Assembly: GCA_009926195.1 (NCBI GenBank)
Contig: RFPK01000008.1
Span: forward strand, 1 to 21,660
Reading direction: 5' to 3'
Length of the DNA: 21,660 bases
DNA from: Synechococcaceae bacterium WB4_1_0192
GTDB lineage: Bacteria; Cyanobacteriota; Cyanobacteriia; PCC-6307; Cyanobiaceae
How positions within the stretch are numbered: the stretch's first letter is position 1; every line of letters starts with the position of its first letter. Made by a program: the position numbers and the translations under genes. The notes beneath the pieces are model-generated. The model had not been told where the DNA came from. It worked only from the letters and a program-made list of their open reading frames with translations, and did no database searches. Shown one piece after another: positions 14,944-21,386 of this stretch.

Positions 14944-15846
14944 ATGCCCGCCCTGCTGCGTGGTTCCAGTGGTTCGGTTGCCGCTGCCCTGATCGATGCC
15001 CGCCTGCGCCGCCTGGTGGCCCTTCAGAATGAGGTCCTCGCCGATCGGGATCCGGAACCTCTGCATCAGATGCGGGTCAGTTTCCGGCGGCTACGTTCCA
15101 CGCTTGAGCAGTTCGCGCCTGCCCTTTGCCTCCCCGATGCCGCTGATCCACGTCGTGTTGCCCGCATTGCCCGCCGTCTGGGTCTGGCCCGCGATCTCGA
15201 TGTGCTGCGGCGCCGCCTGGATGTCGATCTGGTGCCACTGCTGCCCGAGCGCGAACTGGAGCCGCTCAAGCCCCTGTTCAAGCAGCTCAGGCGTGAACGA
15301 CGCCTGGCCTTTGAGGAGCTGCGCGATTGTCTTCAGGGTCGCCGGTACCTGAAGTTGCTGGCCAAGCTGCAGGGCTGGCTGAAGCAGCCCGTGTTCACAC
15401 CCCTGGGTGAGGAGCCCTTGCTGGCCTGGCGCAGTGAATGGCTGCAGGCCTGTCTGGCCGGGCTCACGACCCTGCCGGGCTGGTGGGCGTCCAACCCCTA
15501 CGACCCCACCGCGATCGCCGAGCTGCATGGCCTGCGGCGTCGCATCAAGCGAGCCCGTTATGGCCTGAGCAATCTGCGGGCTGTTGATCCGGATCGCATC
15601 GGGCCCTGGTTGGCCCGTCTGCGGCAGCTTCAGGGCCTCCTGGGTGACCTCAATGATCTGCAGCTGATCGATGCTGCTCTGCATCGTCAGCTGGATGGCA
15701 GTCCCGACCAGCTTCTGCCGGCGTTGTGCAGCCTCATGGCCGAACAACGCGTTCAGGCCTGGCAGCAATGGCAGGTGCAGGCGGAACCACTGCGCAGCGC
15801 CGAGGGCCGTGCCGAGTTTCACAGCCTGGCGTTGATCCAGGCCTGA
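14944..15846 (+). CDS. CHAD-domain (polyphosphate-binding) protein
   Basis: CHAD is an all-helical domain with conserved histidines and many basic residues that binds polyphosphate. The first repeat carries LHQMRVSFRRLRSTLEQF (about 15050-15110) followed by RRLGLARDLDVLRRRL. The second carries ELHGLRRRIKRARYGLSNLR followed by LRQLQGLLGDLNDLQLIDAAL. These paired HxxRxxxRRLR and G.xxDL blocks are diagnostic. No CYTH domain is fused, so this is a CHAD-only protein of 300 residues. Starts at TTG 14869, GTG 14872, 14878 and 14920 are possible, but the Pho box ending at 14866 would put the transcript start near 14890. I therefore prefer ATG 14944, with GTG 14920 as alternative. The protein is cytoplasmic and may associate with polyphosphate granules. 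ppk1 lies 1.8 kb away and pstS2 follows on the same strand with its own Pho box. Confidence 0.9.
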   Translation: MPALLRGSSGSVAAALIDARLRRLVALQNEVLADRDPEPLHQMRVSFRRLRSTLEQFAPALCLPDAADPRRVARIARRLGLARDLDVLRRRLDVDLVPLLPERELEPLKPLFKQLRRERRLAFEELRDCLQGRRYLKLLAKLQGWLKQPVFTPLGEEPLLAWRSEWLQACLAGLTTLPGWWASNPYDPTAIAELHGLRRRIKRARYGLSNLRAVDPDRIGPWLARLRQLQGLLGDLNDLQLIDAALHRQLDGSPDQLLPALCSLMAEQRVQAWQQWQVQAEPLRSAEGRAEFHSLALIQA

Positions 15847-15853
15847 AGCGGAT

Positions 15854-15883
15854 GTTCACCAGCTCTTAATCTGTTCATAACGA
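15854..15883 (+). promoter_or_regulatory. Triple Pho-box array upstream of pstS2
   Basis: Three half-sites in 11-bp phase: GTTCACCA (15854-15861), CTTAATCT (15865-15872) and CATAACGA (15876-15883). It begins 8 bp after the CHAD stop codon. A further consensus-perfect half-site, CTTAACCT, lies on the opposite strand at 15914-15907. Confidence 0.8.
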
Positions 15884-15920
15884 CCGCGGGTTGCTTGGTT
15901 TTTTAGAGGTTAAGAGCTGG
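15859..15920. repeat. 11-bp perfect inverted repeat spanning the pstS2 promoter
   Basis: CCAGCTCTTAA (15859-15869) is the exact reverse complement of TTAAGAGCTGG (15910-15920), arms separated by 40 bp. The left arm overlaps the first two Pho half-sites and the right arm lies 16 bp before the pstS2 ATG, so the promoter core is enclosed between the arms. Confidence 0.9.
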
Positions 15921-15936
15921 TTTCTGCTCCATTGTG

Positions 15937-16920
15937 ATGACCCTGGCTCGCCGCCTGGCTCCCGCGTCCGCCTCTGCTCTTCTGCTCGCCGGAGCTGCTG
16001 TAGGGGCCGCTCCGGCTCTCAACGGCGCTGGTGCGACCTTCCCGGCTCCCCTCTACCAGCGCTGGTTTGCCGATCTCGCGGCCCGTGGTGTGGCCCGCGT
16101 CAACTACCAGTCCGTTGGTTCAGGGGCCGGTATCCGCCAGTTCGTGGCTGGCACGGTTGATTTCGCCGCCAGCGATGAGCCGATTCAGGCGGATGAAGCC
16201 GCCCGTGTCAGCCGTGGGGTTGTCCAGCTGCCGATCGTGGGCGGCACGATCGCCATCGCCTACAACAAGGCCGACTGCAAGGGGCTGAAGCTCACCCAGA
16301 AGCAGCTGGCCGATATCTTCCTGGGTCGGATTCGCAGCTGGGAGCAGCTGAAATGCGGTAAGGGCAAGCTCACCGTCGCCCATCGCTCCGATGGCTCCGG
16401 TACCACTTTTGCCTTCACCAACTCCCTCAGTGCCTTCTCCGCCGATTGGAAGAGCAAGGTGGGCGAGGGCAAGAGCGTGCGCTGGCCGGTCGGCATCGGC
16501 GGCAAGGGTAATGAGGGCGTGGCCGGCATCCTTCTCAATACACCCGGTGCGATCGGTTATCTCAACCAGGCCTATGTCAAGGGTGCTCTGCGTCCCGCTG
16601 CCCTGCAGAACCGGGCCGGTCAGTTCGTGCTGCCCAACCTTCGCAGCGGTACGGCAGCCCTGAACAACATCCGTCTGAATGCGCAGCTGGCCGGAGAAGA
16701 TCCCAACCCCGCCGGTGCCGGGAGCTATCCAATCACCACCTTGACCTGGCTCCTGGCCTATCAGCGCGGTAACGGCGCCAAGGCGGCTGAGCTGCGCGAG
16801 GTGTTCCGGGCGATGCTGTCGCCCCGCGCCCAGGGTCTGGCCGATGATCTCGGCTATGTGCCCCTGCGCGACGAACTGCTGCGCAAGGCCCGCGCCGCCG
16901 TTGCCCGCATCGGCAGTTGA
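15937..16920 (+). CDS. pstS: Periplasmic phosphate-binding protein PstS, copy 2
   Basis: 327 residues from ATG at 15937; a GTG one codon earlier is also possible. Signal peptide MTLARRLAPASASALLLAGA ending AVGAAP, no lipobox. The phosphate-binding loops match copy 1: NGAGATFPAP, YQSVGSGAGIRQFVAG, ASDEP and AHRSDGSGTTFAFT. Long blocks such as VGGTIAIAYNKADCKGLKLT are identical to copy 1, and the two genes also look close at the nucleotide level in the middle third. The mature N-terminus and the C-terminal region differ more (REVFRAMLSPRAQGLADDLG against RKAMLHLLGPAQNQADELG). It has its own Pho array and is followed by two hairpins, so it is probably monocistronic. It presumably shares PstCAB with copy 1 and SphX. 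Confidence 0.97.
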   Translation: MTLARRLAPASASALLLAGAAVGAAPALNGAGATFPAPLYQRWFADLAARGVARVNYQSVGSGAGIRQFVAGTVDFAASDEPIQADEAARVSRGVVQLPIVGGTIAIAYNKADCKGLKLTQKQLADIFLGRIRSWEQLKCGKGKLTVAHRSDGSGTTFAFTNSLSAFSADWKSKVGEGKSVRWPVGIGGKGNEGVAGILLNTPGAIGYLNQAYVKGALRPAALQNRAGQFVLPNLRSGTAALNNIRLNAQLAGEDPNPAGAGSYPITTLTWLLAYQRGNGAKAAELREVFRAMLSPRAQGLADDLGYVPLRDELLRKARAAVARIGS

Positions 16921-16941
16921 TCCGTCGGGTCGGCCGCCAGG

Positions 16942-16972
16942 ACCTGCAGACCCCCTTGCGGTGTCTGCAGGT
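16942..16972. other. Stem-loop after pstS2 (first of two)
   Basis: ACCTGCAGAC (16942-16951) pairs perfectly with GTCTGCAGGT (16963-16972), 10-bp stem, 11-nt loop. It lies 21 bp after the pstS2 stop. No T-run follows, so it may be a weak or factor-dependent terminator, or an mRNA 3'-end stabiliser. Confidence 0.7.
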
Positions 16973-16992
16973 TGATCGTCGGCATCCGGTGG

Positions 16993-17022
16993 CCCCTACA
17001 GGCCAGGCATGGTCTGTAGGGG
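16993..17022. other. Stem-loop after pstS2 (second of two)
   Basis: CCCCTACAG (16993-17001) pairs perfectly with CTGTAGGGG (17014-17022), loop of 12 nt, followed by TCTT. It lies 22 bp upstream of the ptrA Pho box. It is likely part of the pstS2 transcript end. Confidence 0.7.
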
Positions 17023-17043
17023 TCTTGCATGGATCCCGGTGAC

Positions 17044-17062
17044 GCTAAACACCCCTTAACCG
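17044..17062 (+). promoter_or_regulatory. Pho box upstream of ptrA
   Basis: GCTAAACA (17044-17051) and CTTAACCG (17055-17062), cores 11 bp apart. It ends 1 bp before an in-frame ATG at 17064, which argues that this ATG is not the translation start. Confidence 0.78.
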
Positions 17063-17138
17063 AATGACTACCGGAGCTTTGCCGCCAACGTCGGTGCCGC
17101 TCCATACAGTCATCCCCAAGCCTCCGCAAAACGGCTCG

Positions 17139-17756
17139 ATGGTCTTCACTCCCCACGGCCAGCAGGGTATTCGCACCAGCCTGGAAGATACATATCAACG
17201 CCGCGACCTTGTGCACATGACGGCTGGTAGCCGCGTGCCGCTGTTGCGCAATCACATCTGGCTCGTGACCCGTGGCATGGTCAAGCTGAGCTGCATCACT
17301 GAGCATGGTGATGATCTGGTTCTCGGACTGGCCGGTCCCAATGAACCCTTTGGTGAGCCGCTCACCAACAGCGACCTCTACGAAGCCACCACCCTCTGCG
17401 ACAGCGATCTGCTCTGCATTCCGTTCGAGGAGATCGACAGCACTCCCCATCTCGCCGTCACGCTTGTGCGGGCGATGGCCAGTCGCATGCGCCAGTCCGA
17501 GGCCTTGATCGCCCTGCTCGGACTGCGCCGGATTGAAGAGCGTGTGCGCGGCTTCCTTGAGCTGCTGGCGCAGGACTACGGCCAGCCCTGCGAGCAGGGT
17601 CTGCGCCTGAACCTGCGTCTCACCCACCAGGACATGGCCAGCGCCCTGAGCACCACCCGCGTGACCGTGACCCGGGTGCTCGGCCTGCTCAAGGAGGAGG
17701 GGTGGCTGCAGCTGGATCATCAGCGCCAACTGGTCGTCAGCCATCTGCCCCGCTGA
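17139..17756 (+). CDS. ptrA: CRP/FNR-family regulator, PtrA-like
   Basis: In marine Synechococcus, PtrA is a CRP-family activator controlled by PhoB that switches on a second tier of phosphate-stress genes; this gene has the same neighbours (phoB-phoR convergent). From ATG at 17139 the protein is 205 residues: an N-terminal cyclic-nucleotide-type beta-barrel (RRDLVHMTAGSRVPLLRNHIWLV to GLAGPNEPFGEPL), a dimer helix (LALLGLRRIEERVRGFLELLA region), and a C-terminal winged helix LTHQDMASALSTTRVTVTRV followed by LGLLKEEGWLQL. The PFGEPL segment lacks the Arg-Ser pair that binds cAMP phosphate in E. coli CRP, so the effector is probably not cAMP. An ATG at 17064 is in frame but abuts the Pho box, so I prefer the shorter start. 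The stop is 11 bp from the phoR stop. Confidence 0.88.
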   Translation: MVFTPHGQQGIRTSLEDTYQRRDLVHMTAGSRVPLLRNHIWLVTRGMVKLSCITEHGDDLVLGLAGPNEPFGEPLTNSDLYEATTLCDSDLLCIPFEEIDSTPHLAVTLVRAMASRMRQSEALIALLGLRRIEERVRGFLELLAQDYGQPCEQGLRLNLRLTHQDMASALSTTRVTVTRVLGLLKEEGWLQLDHQRQLVVSHLPR

Positions 17757-17767
17757 TCGCCGGGCCC

Positions 17768-18940
17768 TCAGGCCTGCGGCAGCAGCAGCTCAAGCACCGC
17801 ACCACCCTCGGGGTGATTACGGGCCCGCACCAGTCCCCCCTGGGAAAGGGCGATCTGCTGCACGATCGCCAGTCCGAGGCCACTGCCCACCCGTGGGGCC
17901 CGGGCCCGCGAGGGATCGCCCCGGTAGAAGCGCTGAAACAGCCGCTGCAGATCCACTTCGCTCAGGCCTGGCCCCTGATCGTGCACGCCGATCAGGCACC
18001 AGCGATCACGGTGCTCGATCGTCACCGTGATCGTCCCGTCATCGGGGCTGTAGCGCAGGGCGTTGTCCAGCAGATTCAGCAATGCCTGATGCAGCCGTGC
18101 CGGATCCACCGCCGACCAGCGGGCCTGGTCACGCCCCGGATGCACCTGTAGCCGCACCCGCCGCTCCATCGCCAGCGGTTCCAGCGTCGCCCAGACGCTA
18201 CCGAGCACATCGCGCGGGTCGAGGCTGCTCTGCCGCCGTGCCTCGGCCACCGGTGTGTTCTCCAGCCGTGACAGCACCAGCAGGTCGTTCACCAGCTCCT
18301 GTAGCCGCCGCAGCTCGCGCTGCAGCCGCATCACCAGCGGTTGCAGGGGGCCCTCGATCCGGTCCGCCAGACTTTCACCCACCAGCATCAACGCCGTGAG
18401 CGGGGTGCGCAGCTCGTGAGCCACATCACTCACCCAGGCCTCCTGGCGCTCCAGTTGGCTCTGCAGTGGGTTGCGTCCCTCCAGAAGCACCGCCACCCAG
18501 CCGCCGCTGCCGGGCAGCACCCGCAGTTCCAGACTGCCCCCCGGCTGCAACCAGCTGCCCCGTTGGGGTCGATCGCTGGCCCTGGCCAGGGCCACCAGAT
18601 GGCTCACATCCTCAACGGGTTCGAGCAGCGCCAGGGGCTGCCCCAGCAGCGCCAGTCCCTGCTCCAGCTGCAGCAGCTGCTCGGCCCGCTGGTTCAGGCT
18701 GGCGAGGCTGTCATCCGGCGCGAGCACCAGCAGTCCCTGGGGCAGCGCCTCCAGCCAGCCCCGCAGCTGGGATGGTGGCACCGTCCAGGGTTCGCCAGGT
18801 CCTGGTGTGGCGCTGCGCCGACGCCGTCGTGGCGCCCGCCGTTCCCGCAGCCACCAGCCCAGTCCGACACCGCCGCCCAGACAGACCAGCGGGTTCAGCA
18901 GGGCAGCGACGAAGGGGCTGAGGACTGAGCTGCTCGCCAT
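17768..18940 (-). CDS. phoR: Phosphate-regulon sensor histidine kinase PhoR (SphS)
   Basis: PhoR senses phosphate status and phosphorylates PhoB. 390 residues: one N-terminal hydrophobic segment (VAALLNPLVCLGGGVGLGWWL, about 11-31) followed by an Arg-rich stretch that stays inside; a PAS-like region about 55-150 (LEALPQGLLVLAPDDSLASL); the H-box SDVAHELRTPLTALML with His175; N-box LLNLLDNALRYSP (Asn293); G1 HDQGPGLSEVD; F-box LFQRFYRGD; and G2 GSGLGLAIVQQI (352-363). All ATPase and phosphotransfer motifs are intact. There is no periplasmic sensing domain, as usual for PhoR. The start lies 4 bp after the phoB stop, so the two are one transcript. The gene converges on ptrA. Confidence 0.96.
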   Translation of the reverse strand: MASSSVLSPFVAALLNPLVCLGGGVGLGWWLRERRAPRRRRRSATPGPGEPWTVPPSQLRGWLEALPQGLLVLAPDDSLASLNQRAEQLLQLEQGLALLGQPLALLEPVEDVSHLVALARASDRPQRGSWLQPGGSLELRVLPGSGGWVAVLLEGRNPLQSQLERQEAWVSDVAHELRTPLTALMLVGESLADRIEGPLQPLVMRLQRELRRLQELVNDLLVLSRLENTPVAEARRQSSLDPRDVLGSVWATLEPLAMERRVRLQVHPGRDQARWSAVDPARLHQALLNLLDNALRYSPDDGTITVTIEHRDRWCLIGVHDQGPGLSEVDLQRLFQRFYRGDPSRARAPRVGSGLGLAIVQQIALSQGGLVRARNHPEGGAVLELLLPQA

Positions 18941-18944
18941 GGGC

Positions 18945-19646
18945 TCAGCCGAAGCGGTAGCCGAAGCCCCGCACGGTCACGAGGTGGCTGGGGCGTGACG
19001 GATCGTCCTCGATCTTTTCGCGCAGCCAACGGATGTGCACGTCCACCGTCTTGCTGTCGCCGATGTAATCGATGCCCCAGACCTGCTCGATCAACTGATC
19101 GCGGCTCCAGACCCGCCGTGGGTTCTGCATGAACAGCTCCAGCAGTCGGTACTCCTTGGGCGACAGCTTCAGCTCAAGGCCGTCGCGGGTGACCCGGCAT
19201 TCACCGGGATAGAGGCTCAGGCTCTGATGGCGCAGCTCTGTCGGGCTGGCCGCGCCGCTGCGCTGTCGTCGCAGCAGGGCGCGGCAGCGGGCCACCAGTT
19301 CCCGCAATCCGAACGGTTTCACCAGATAGTCGTCGGCGCCGACCTCAAGCCCAAGCACGCGATCGGTCTCGCTGTCCCGGGCGCTGATCACCAGGATCAG
19401 CGGCGGCTGTCGCGTACCCCGCAGCCGCCGGCAGAGGTCGAGGCCGTTCAGGCCCGGCAGCATCAGATCGAGCACCACCAGATCAAAGGGCGCGTCGCAG
19501 AGCATCTGCCAGGCCTGTTGACCATCGGCGGCGGTGCTCACGGCGAAGCCCTCCAGGGCCATCGCCTCGCTGACGGTCTCCCGGATGGTGTCGTCGTCCT
19601 CCACCACCAGCAGGCGGGCCTGATCAGGTGAGGGGGAGCTGTGCAT
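18945..19646 (-). CDS. phoB: Phosphate-regulon response regulator PhoB (SphR)
   Basis: PhoB binds Pho boxes when phosphorylated. From ATG at 19646 it has 233 residues; a GTG at 19685 would add 13 residues and overlap a repeat, so I reject it. The receiver is complete: acidic VVEDDD (Glu16, Asp17, Asp18), phosphoacceptor Asp60 in LVVLDLMLPG, Ser89 in VISARD, Lys110 in LVKPFGL. The OmpR-type winged helix (about 135-232) has LKLSPKEYRLLELFM and recognition region GDSKTVDVHIRWLREKI, ending VRGFGYRFG. It is followed by phoR after 4 bp. No TTAA-based Pho box lies in the upstream region, so autoregulation by phosphate is not evident. A nested repeat structure sits just upstream (19681-19727). Confidence 0.97.
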   Translation of the reverse strand: MHSSPSPDQARLLVVEDDDTIRETVSEAMALEGFAVSTAADGQQAWQMLCDAPFDLVVLDLMLPGLNGLDLCRRLRGTRQPPLILVISARDSETDRVLGLEVGADDYLVKPFGLRELVARCRALLRRQRSGAASPTELRHQSLSLYPGECRVTRDGLELKLSPKEYRLLELFMQNPRRVWSRDQLIEQVWGIDYIGDSKTVDVHIRWLREKIEDDPSRPSHLVTVRGFGYRFG

Positions 19647-19680
19647 GGATCGATTGTCGGCGGCCGTGCGTGTAGCGCTC

Positions 19681-19727
19681 GACACCTTGGCCAGCTCAGA
19701 TTGGCCAGCTCAGATGCCCAAGGTGTC
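19681..19727. repeat. Tandem 14-bp direct repeat enclosed by a 10-bp inverted repeat, upstream of phoB
   Basis: TTGGCCAGCTCAGA is repeated exactly at 19687-19700 and 19701-19714. Around it, GACACCTTGG (19681-19690) is the exact reverse complement of CCAAGGTGTC (19718-19727), giving a 10-bp stem. The structure lies 34 bp upstream of the phoB ATG, in the likely promoter/leader or at the end of the small upstream gene. Confidence 0.88.
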
Positions 19728-19760
19728 CGGTTGTGCTGCCCACGCGCCTGCTGCCGGCGC

Positions 19761-19952
19761 TCAGCCCTGCTCCTCCAGTGGGCAGCGGGTGAGCGCAGGG
19801 TCGGTGAGCCGCTCCAGCACCCGCTGCAGATCCACCGGGGAAAGCTCGCCGTCGCTGCCCCATTTCAGGCTTGTGTTGCCGTGCCCACTGTCGTTGCCTG
19901 ATTCGGGCTGATGGGCGAACGGCTGGGGAAATCCGGATGTGTCGGGAGCCAT
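19761..19952 (-). CDS. Small hypothetical protein (63 aa) upstream of phoB
   Basis: 63 residues. The C-terminal half has a sensible pattern, TSLKWGSDGELSPVDLQRVL, then ERLTDPALTRCPLEEQG, suggesting a short helical motif with one Cys near the end; the N-terminal part is polar and probably disordered. No known family recognised. It ends 114 bp before the phoB start on the same strand, so it may be co-transcribed. Support is the protein pattern only; other frames here are also open because of high GC, so confidence is moderate. Confidence 0.45.
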   Translation of the reverse strand: MAPDTSGFPQPFAHQPESGNDSGHGNTSLKWGSDGELSPVDLQRVLERLTDPALTRCPLEEQG

Positions 19953-20123
19953 TCCGAAGCGGGAATGTCAGCGAATCCACACTAGGCGGTGGCTGTCGCG
20001 CCGTCGTCCGATCGCCTCGGGCGCCGGACTGCATCGATCCTCTGCGATCGGCGGTTGCCTGCCCGTCACCCACCATGTCTCTGGTTAGATCATGGGTTGA
20101 ATACCGTTCGGCATCGGCTGGCC

Positions 20124-21371
20124 ATGGCCCATCACCAGGTCCTGATTGTGGGAGGCGGCGCGGCTGGTCTCACCGTCGCGGCTCGCCTGAGGCGCCTCAG
20201 GCCCTCCCTGGATGTGGCCATCCTCGAGCCCGCCACCGATCACTACTACCAACCCGGCTGGACCCTGGTGGGCGCCGGCGTGTTCAGCCTGGAGGAGACC
20301 CGTCGCAACGAAGCCGAGCTGATTCCGGCCGGGGTCCACTGGATTCGCGAAGGGGTCGCCGGCTTCCAGCCCGACGCCAACAGTGTCACCACCACCGGCG
20401 GCCAGTTGATCAGCTACGACGCGCTGGTGGTGGCCACCGGCATGAAGCTGTGCTGGGACAGGATCAAGGGTCTTCCCGAAGCCCTCGGTCAGGGCGGTGT
20501 CTGCAGCAACTACTCGCGTGAGCATGCTGCCTACACCTGGGAGTGCATTCAGGGCTTTCAGGGTGGCAATGCGGTGTTCACCTGCCCGCCGATGCCGATC
20601 AAGTGCCCCGGCGCGCCCCAGAAGATCGCCTACCTCGCCGATGACGCCATCAAGCGTGATCCGGCCCTGGCCGCCAGGAGCAAGGTCATTTATGCCACGG
20701 CCACGCCCGGCATCTTCGGGGTGCCCACCTACGCCGCGCCCCTGCGCGAGGTGGTCAAGCGCAAGGGCATCGATGCCCGCTACAACCACGTGCTGATCGA
20801 GGTCCGGCCCGACAGCAAGGAAGCTGTCTTCCGGGTGCAGCCGGCCAGCCCTGCCGATAGCCAGGGGGAGGAGTCCCGCGAGGAGGTGATCTCCTACGAC
20901 CTGCTGCATGTGACCCCGCCGATGGCGGCGCCGGATGTGGTGGCCCAGAGTCCCCTGGCGGCGGCCAGCGGTTTCGTCGATGTCGACAAGCATTCGCTGC
21001 AACATGTGCGGTTCGCGAACGTGTTCTCGCTCGGGGATGTCAGTGGCATGCCCAACTCCAAGACCGCCGCTGCGGTTCGCGGCCAGGCGCCGGTGTTGGT
21101 CGACAACCTGCTGGCCCAGCTGGATGGTGCCACCGGCCATGGCGCCTATGACGGCTACAGCTGCTGCCCGCTGATCACCGGCTACGGCAAGACGATCATG
21201 GCCGAGTTCAACTATGAGCAGCAGCCGGTTCCCTCGTTCCCCCTGGATCCCACTCAGGAGCGCTGGAGCATGTGGATCGTCAAGACCAAGATGCTGCCCT
21301 GGCTCTACTGGAACCGGATGCTGCGCGGCGCCGATCACGAACGTCGCTTCATTCCCGGCCTGAAGCGCTGA
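20124..21371 (+). CDS. sqr: Sulfide:quinone oxidoreductase-like flavoprotein (type II)
   Basis: Family members oxidise sulfide, or related persulfide species, and pass electrons to quinone at the membrane; type II enzymes are often used for sulfide detoxification. 415 residues from ATG at 20124. A longer frame from 19989 exists, but the FAD-binding start HQVLIVGGGAAGLTVAARLR immediately follows this ATG. Type II features: YYQPGWTLVGAG, the second nucleotide-binding region SYDALVVATGMKL, Cys residues in TCPPMPIKCPGAPQKIAYL, FSLGDVSGMPNSKTAAAV, and the C-terminal SCCPLITGYGKTIMAEFNY. The C-terminal amphipathic helices near MLPWLYWNRML probably anchor it to the membrane. Convergent with the ArsS-like gene. 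Related flavoprotein functions remain possible. Confidence 0.87.
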   Translation: MAHHQVLIVGGGAAGLTVAARLRRLRPSLDVAILEPATDHYYQPGWTLVGAGVFSLEETRRNEAELIPAGVHWIREGVAGFQPDANSVTTTGGQLISYDALVVATGMKLCWDRIKGLPEALGQGGVCSNYSREHAAYTWECIQGFQGGNAVFTCPPMPIKCPGAPQKIAYLADDAIKRDPALAARSKVIYATATPGIFGVPTYAAPLREVVKRKGIDARYNHVLIEVRPDSKEAVFRVQPASPADSQGEESREEVISYDLLHVTPPMAAPDVVAQSPLAAASGFVDVDKHSLQHVRFANVFSLGDVSGMPNSKTAAAVRGQAPVLVDNLLAQLDGATGHGAYDGYSCCPLITGYGKTIMAEFNYEQQPVPSFPLDPTQERWSMWIVKTKMLPWLYWNRMLRGADHERRFIPGLKR

Positions 21372-21386
21372 ACGCTGAGCTGAACC

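Noticed and set aside
16854..17744. Minus-strand open frame (296 codons) over ptrA
   Set aside because: Antisense to ptrA and to the end of pstS2, crossing two hairpins and a Pho box; no recognisable domain.
19646..19685. Upstream GTG start for phoB adding 13 residues
   Set aside because: The added residues are not part of the receiver fold and their codons run into the repeat structure at 19681; the ATG at 19646 gives a normal PhoB length.
20085..21338. Minus-strand open frame (417 codons) over the SQR gene
   Set aside because: Exact antisense shadow of the flavoprotein; no family motif, while the plus-strand product has clear ones.
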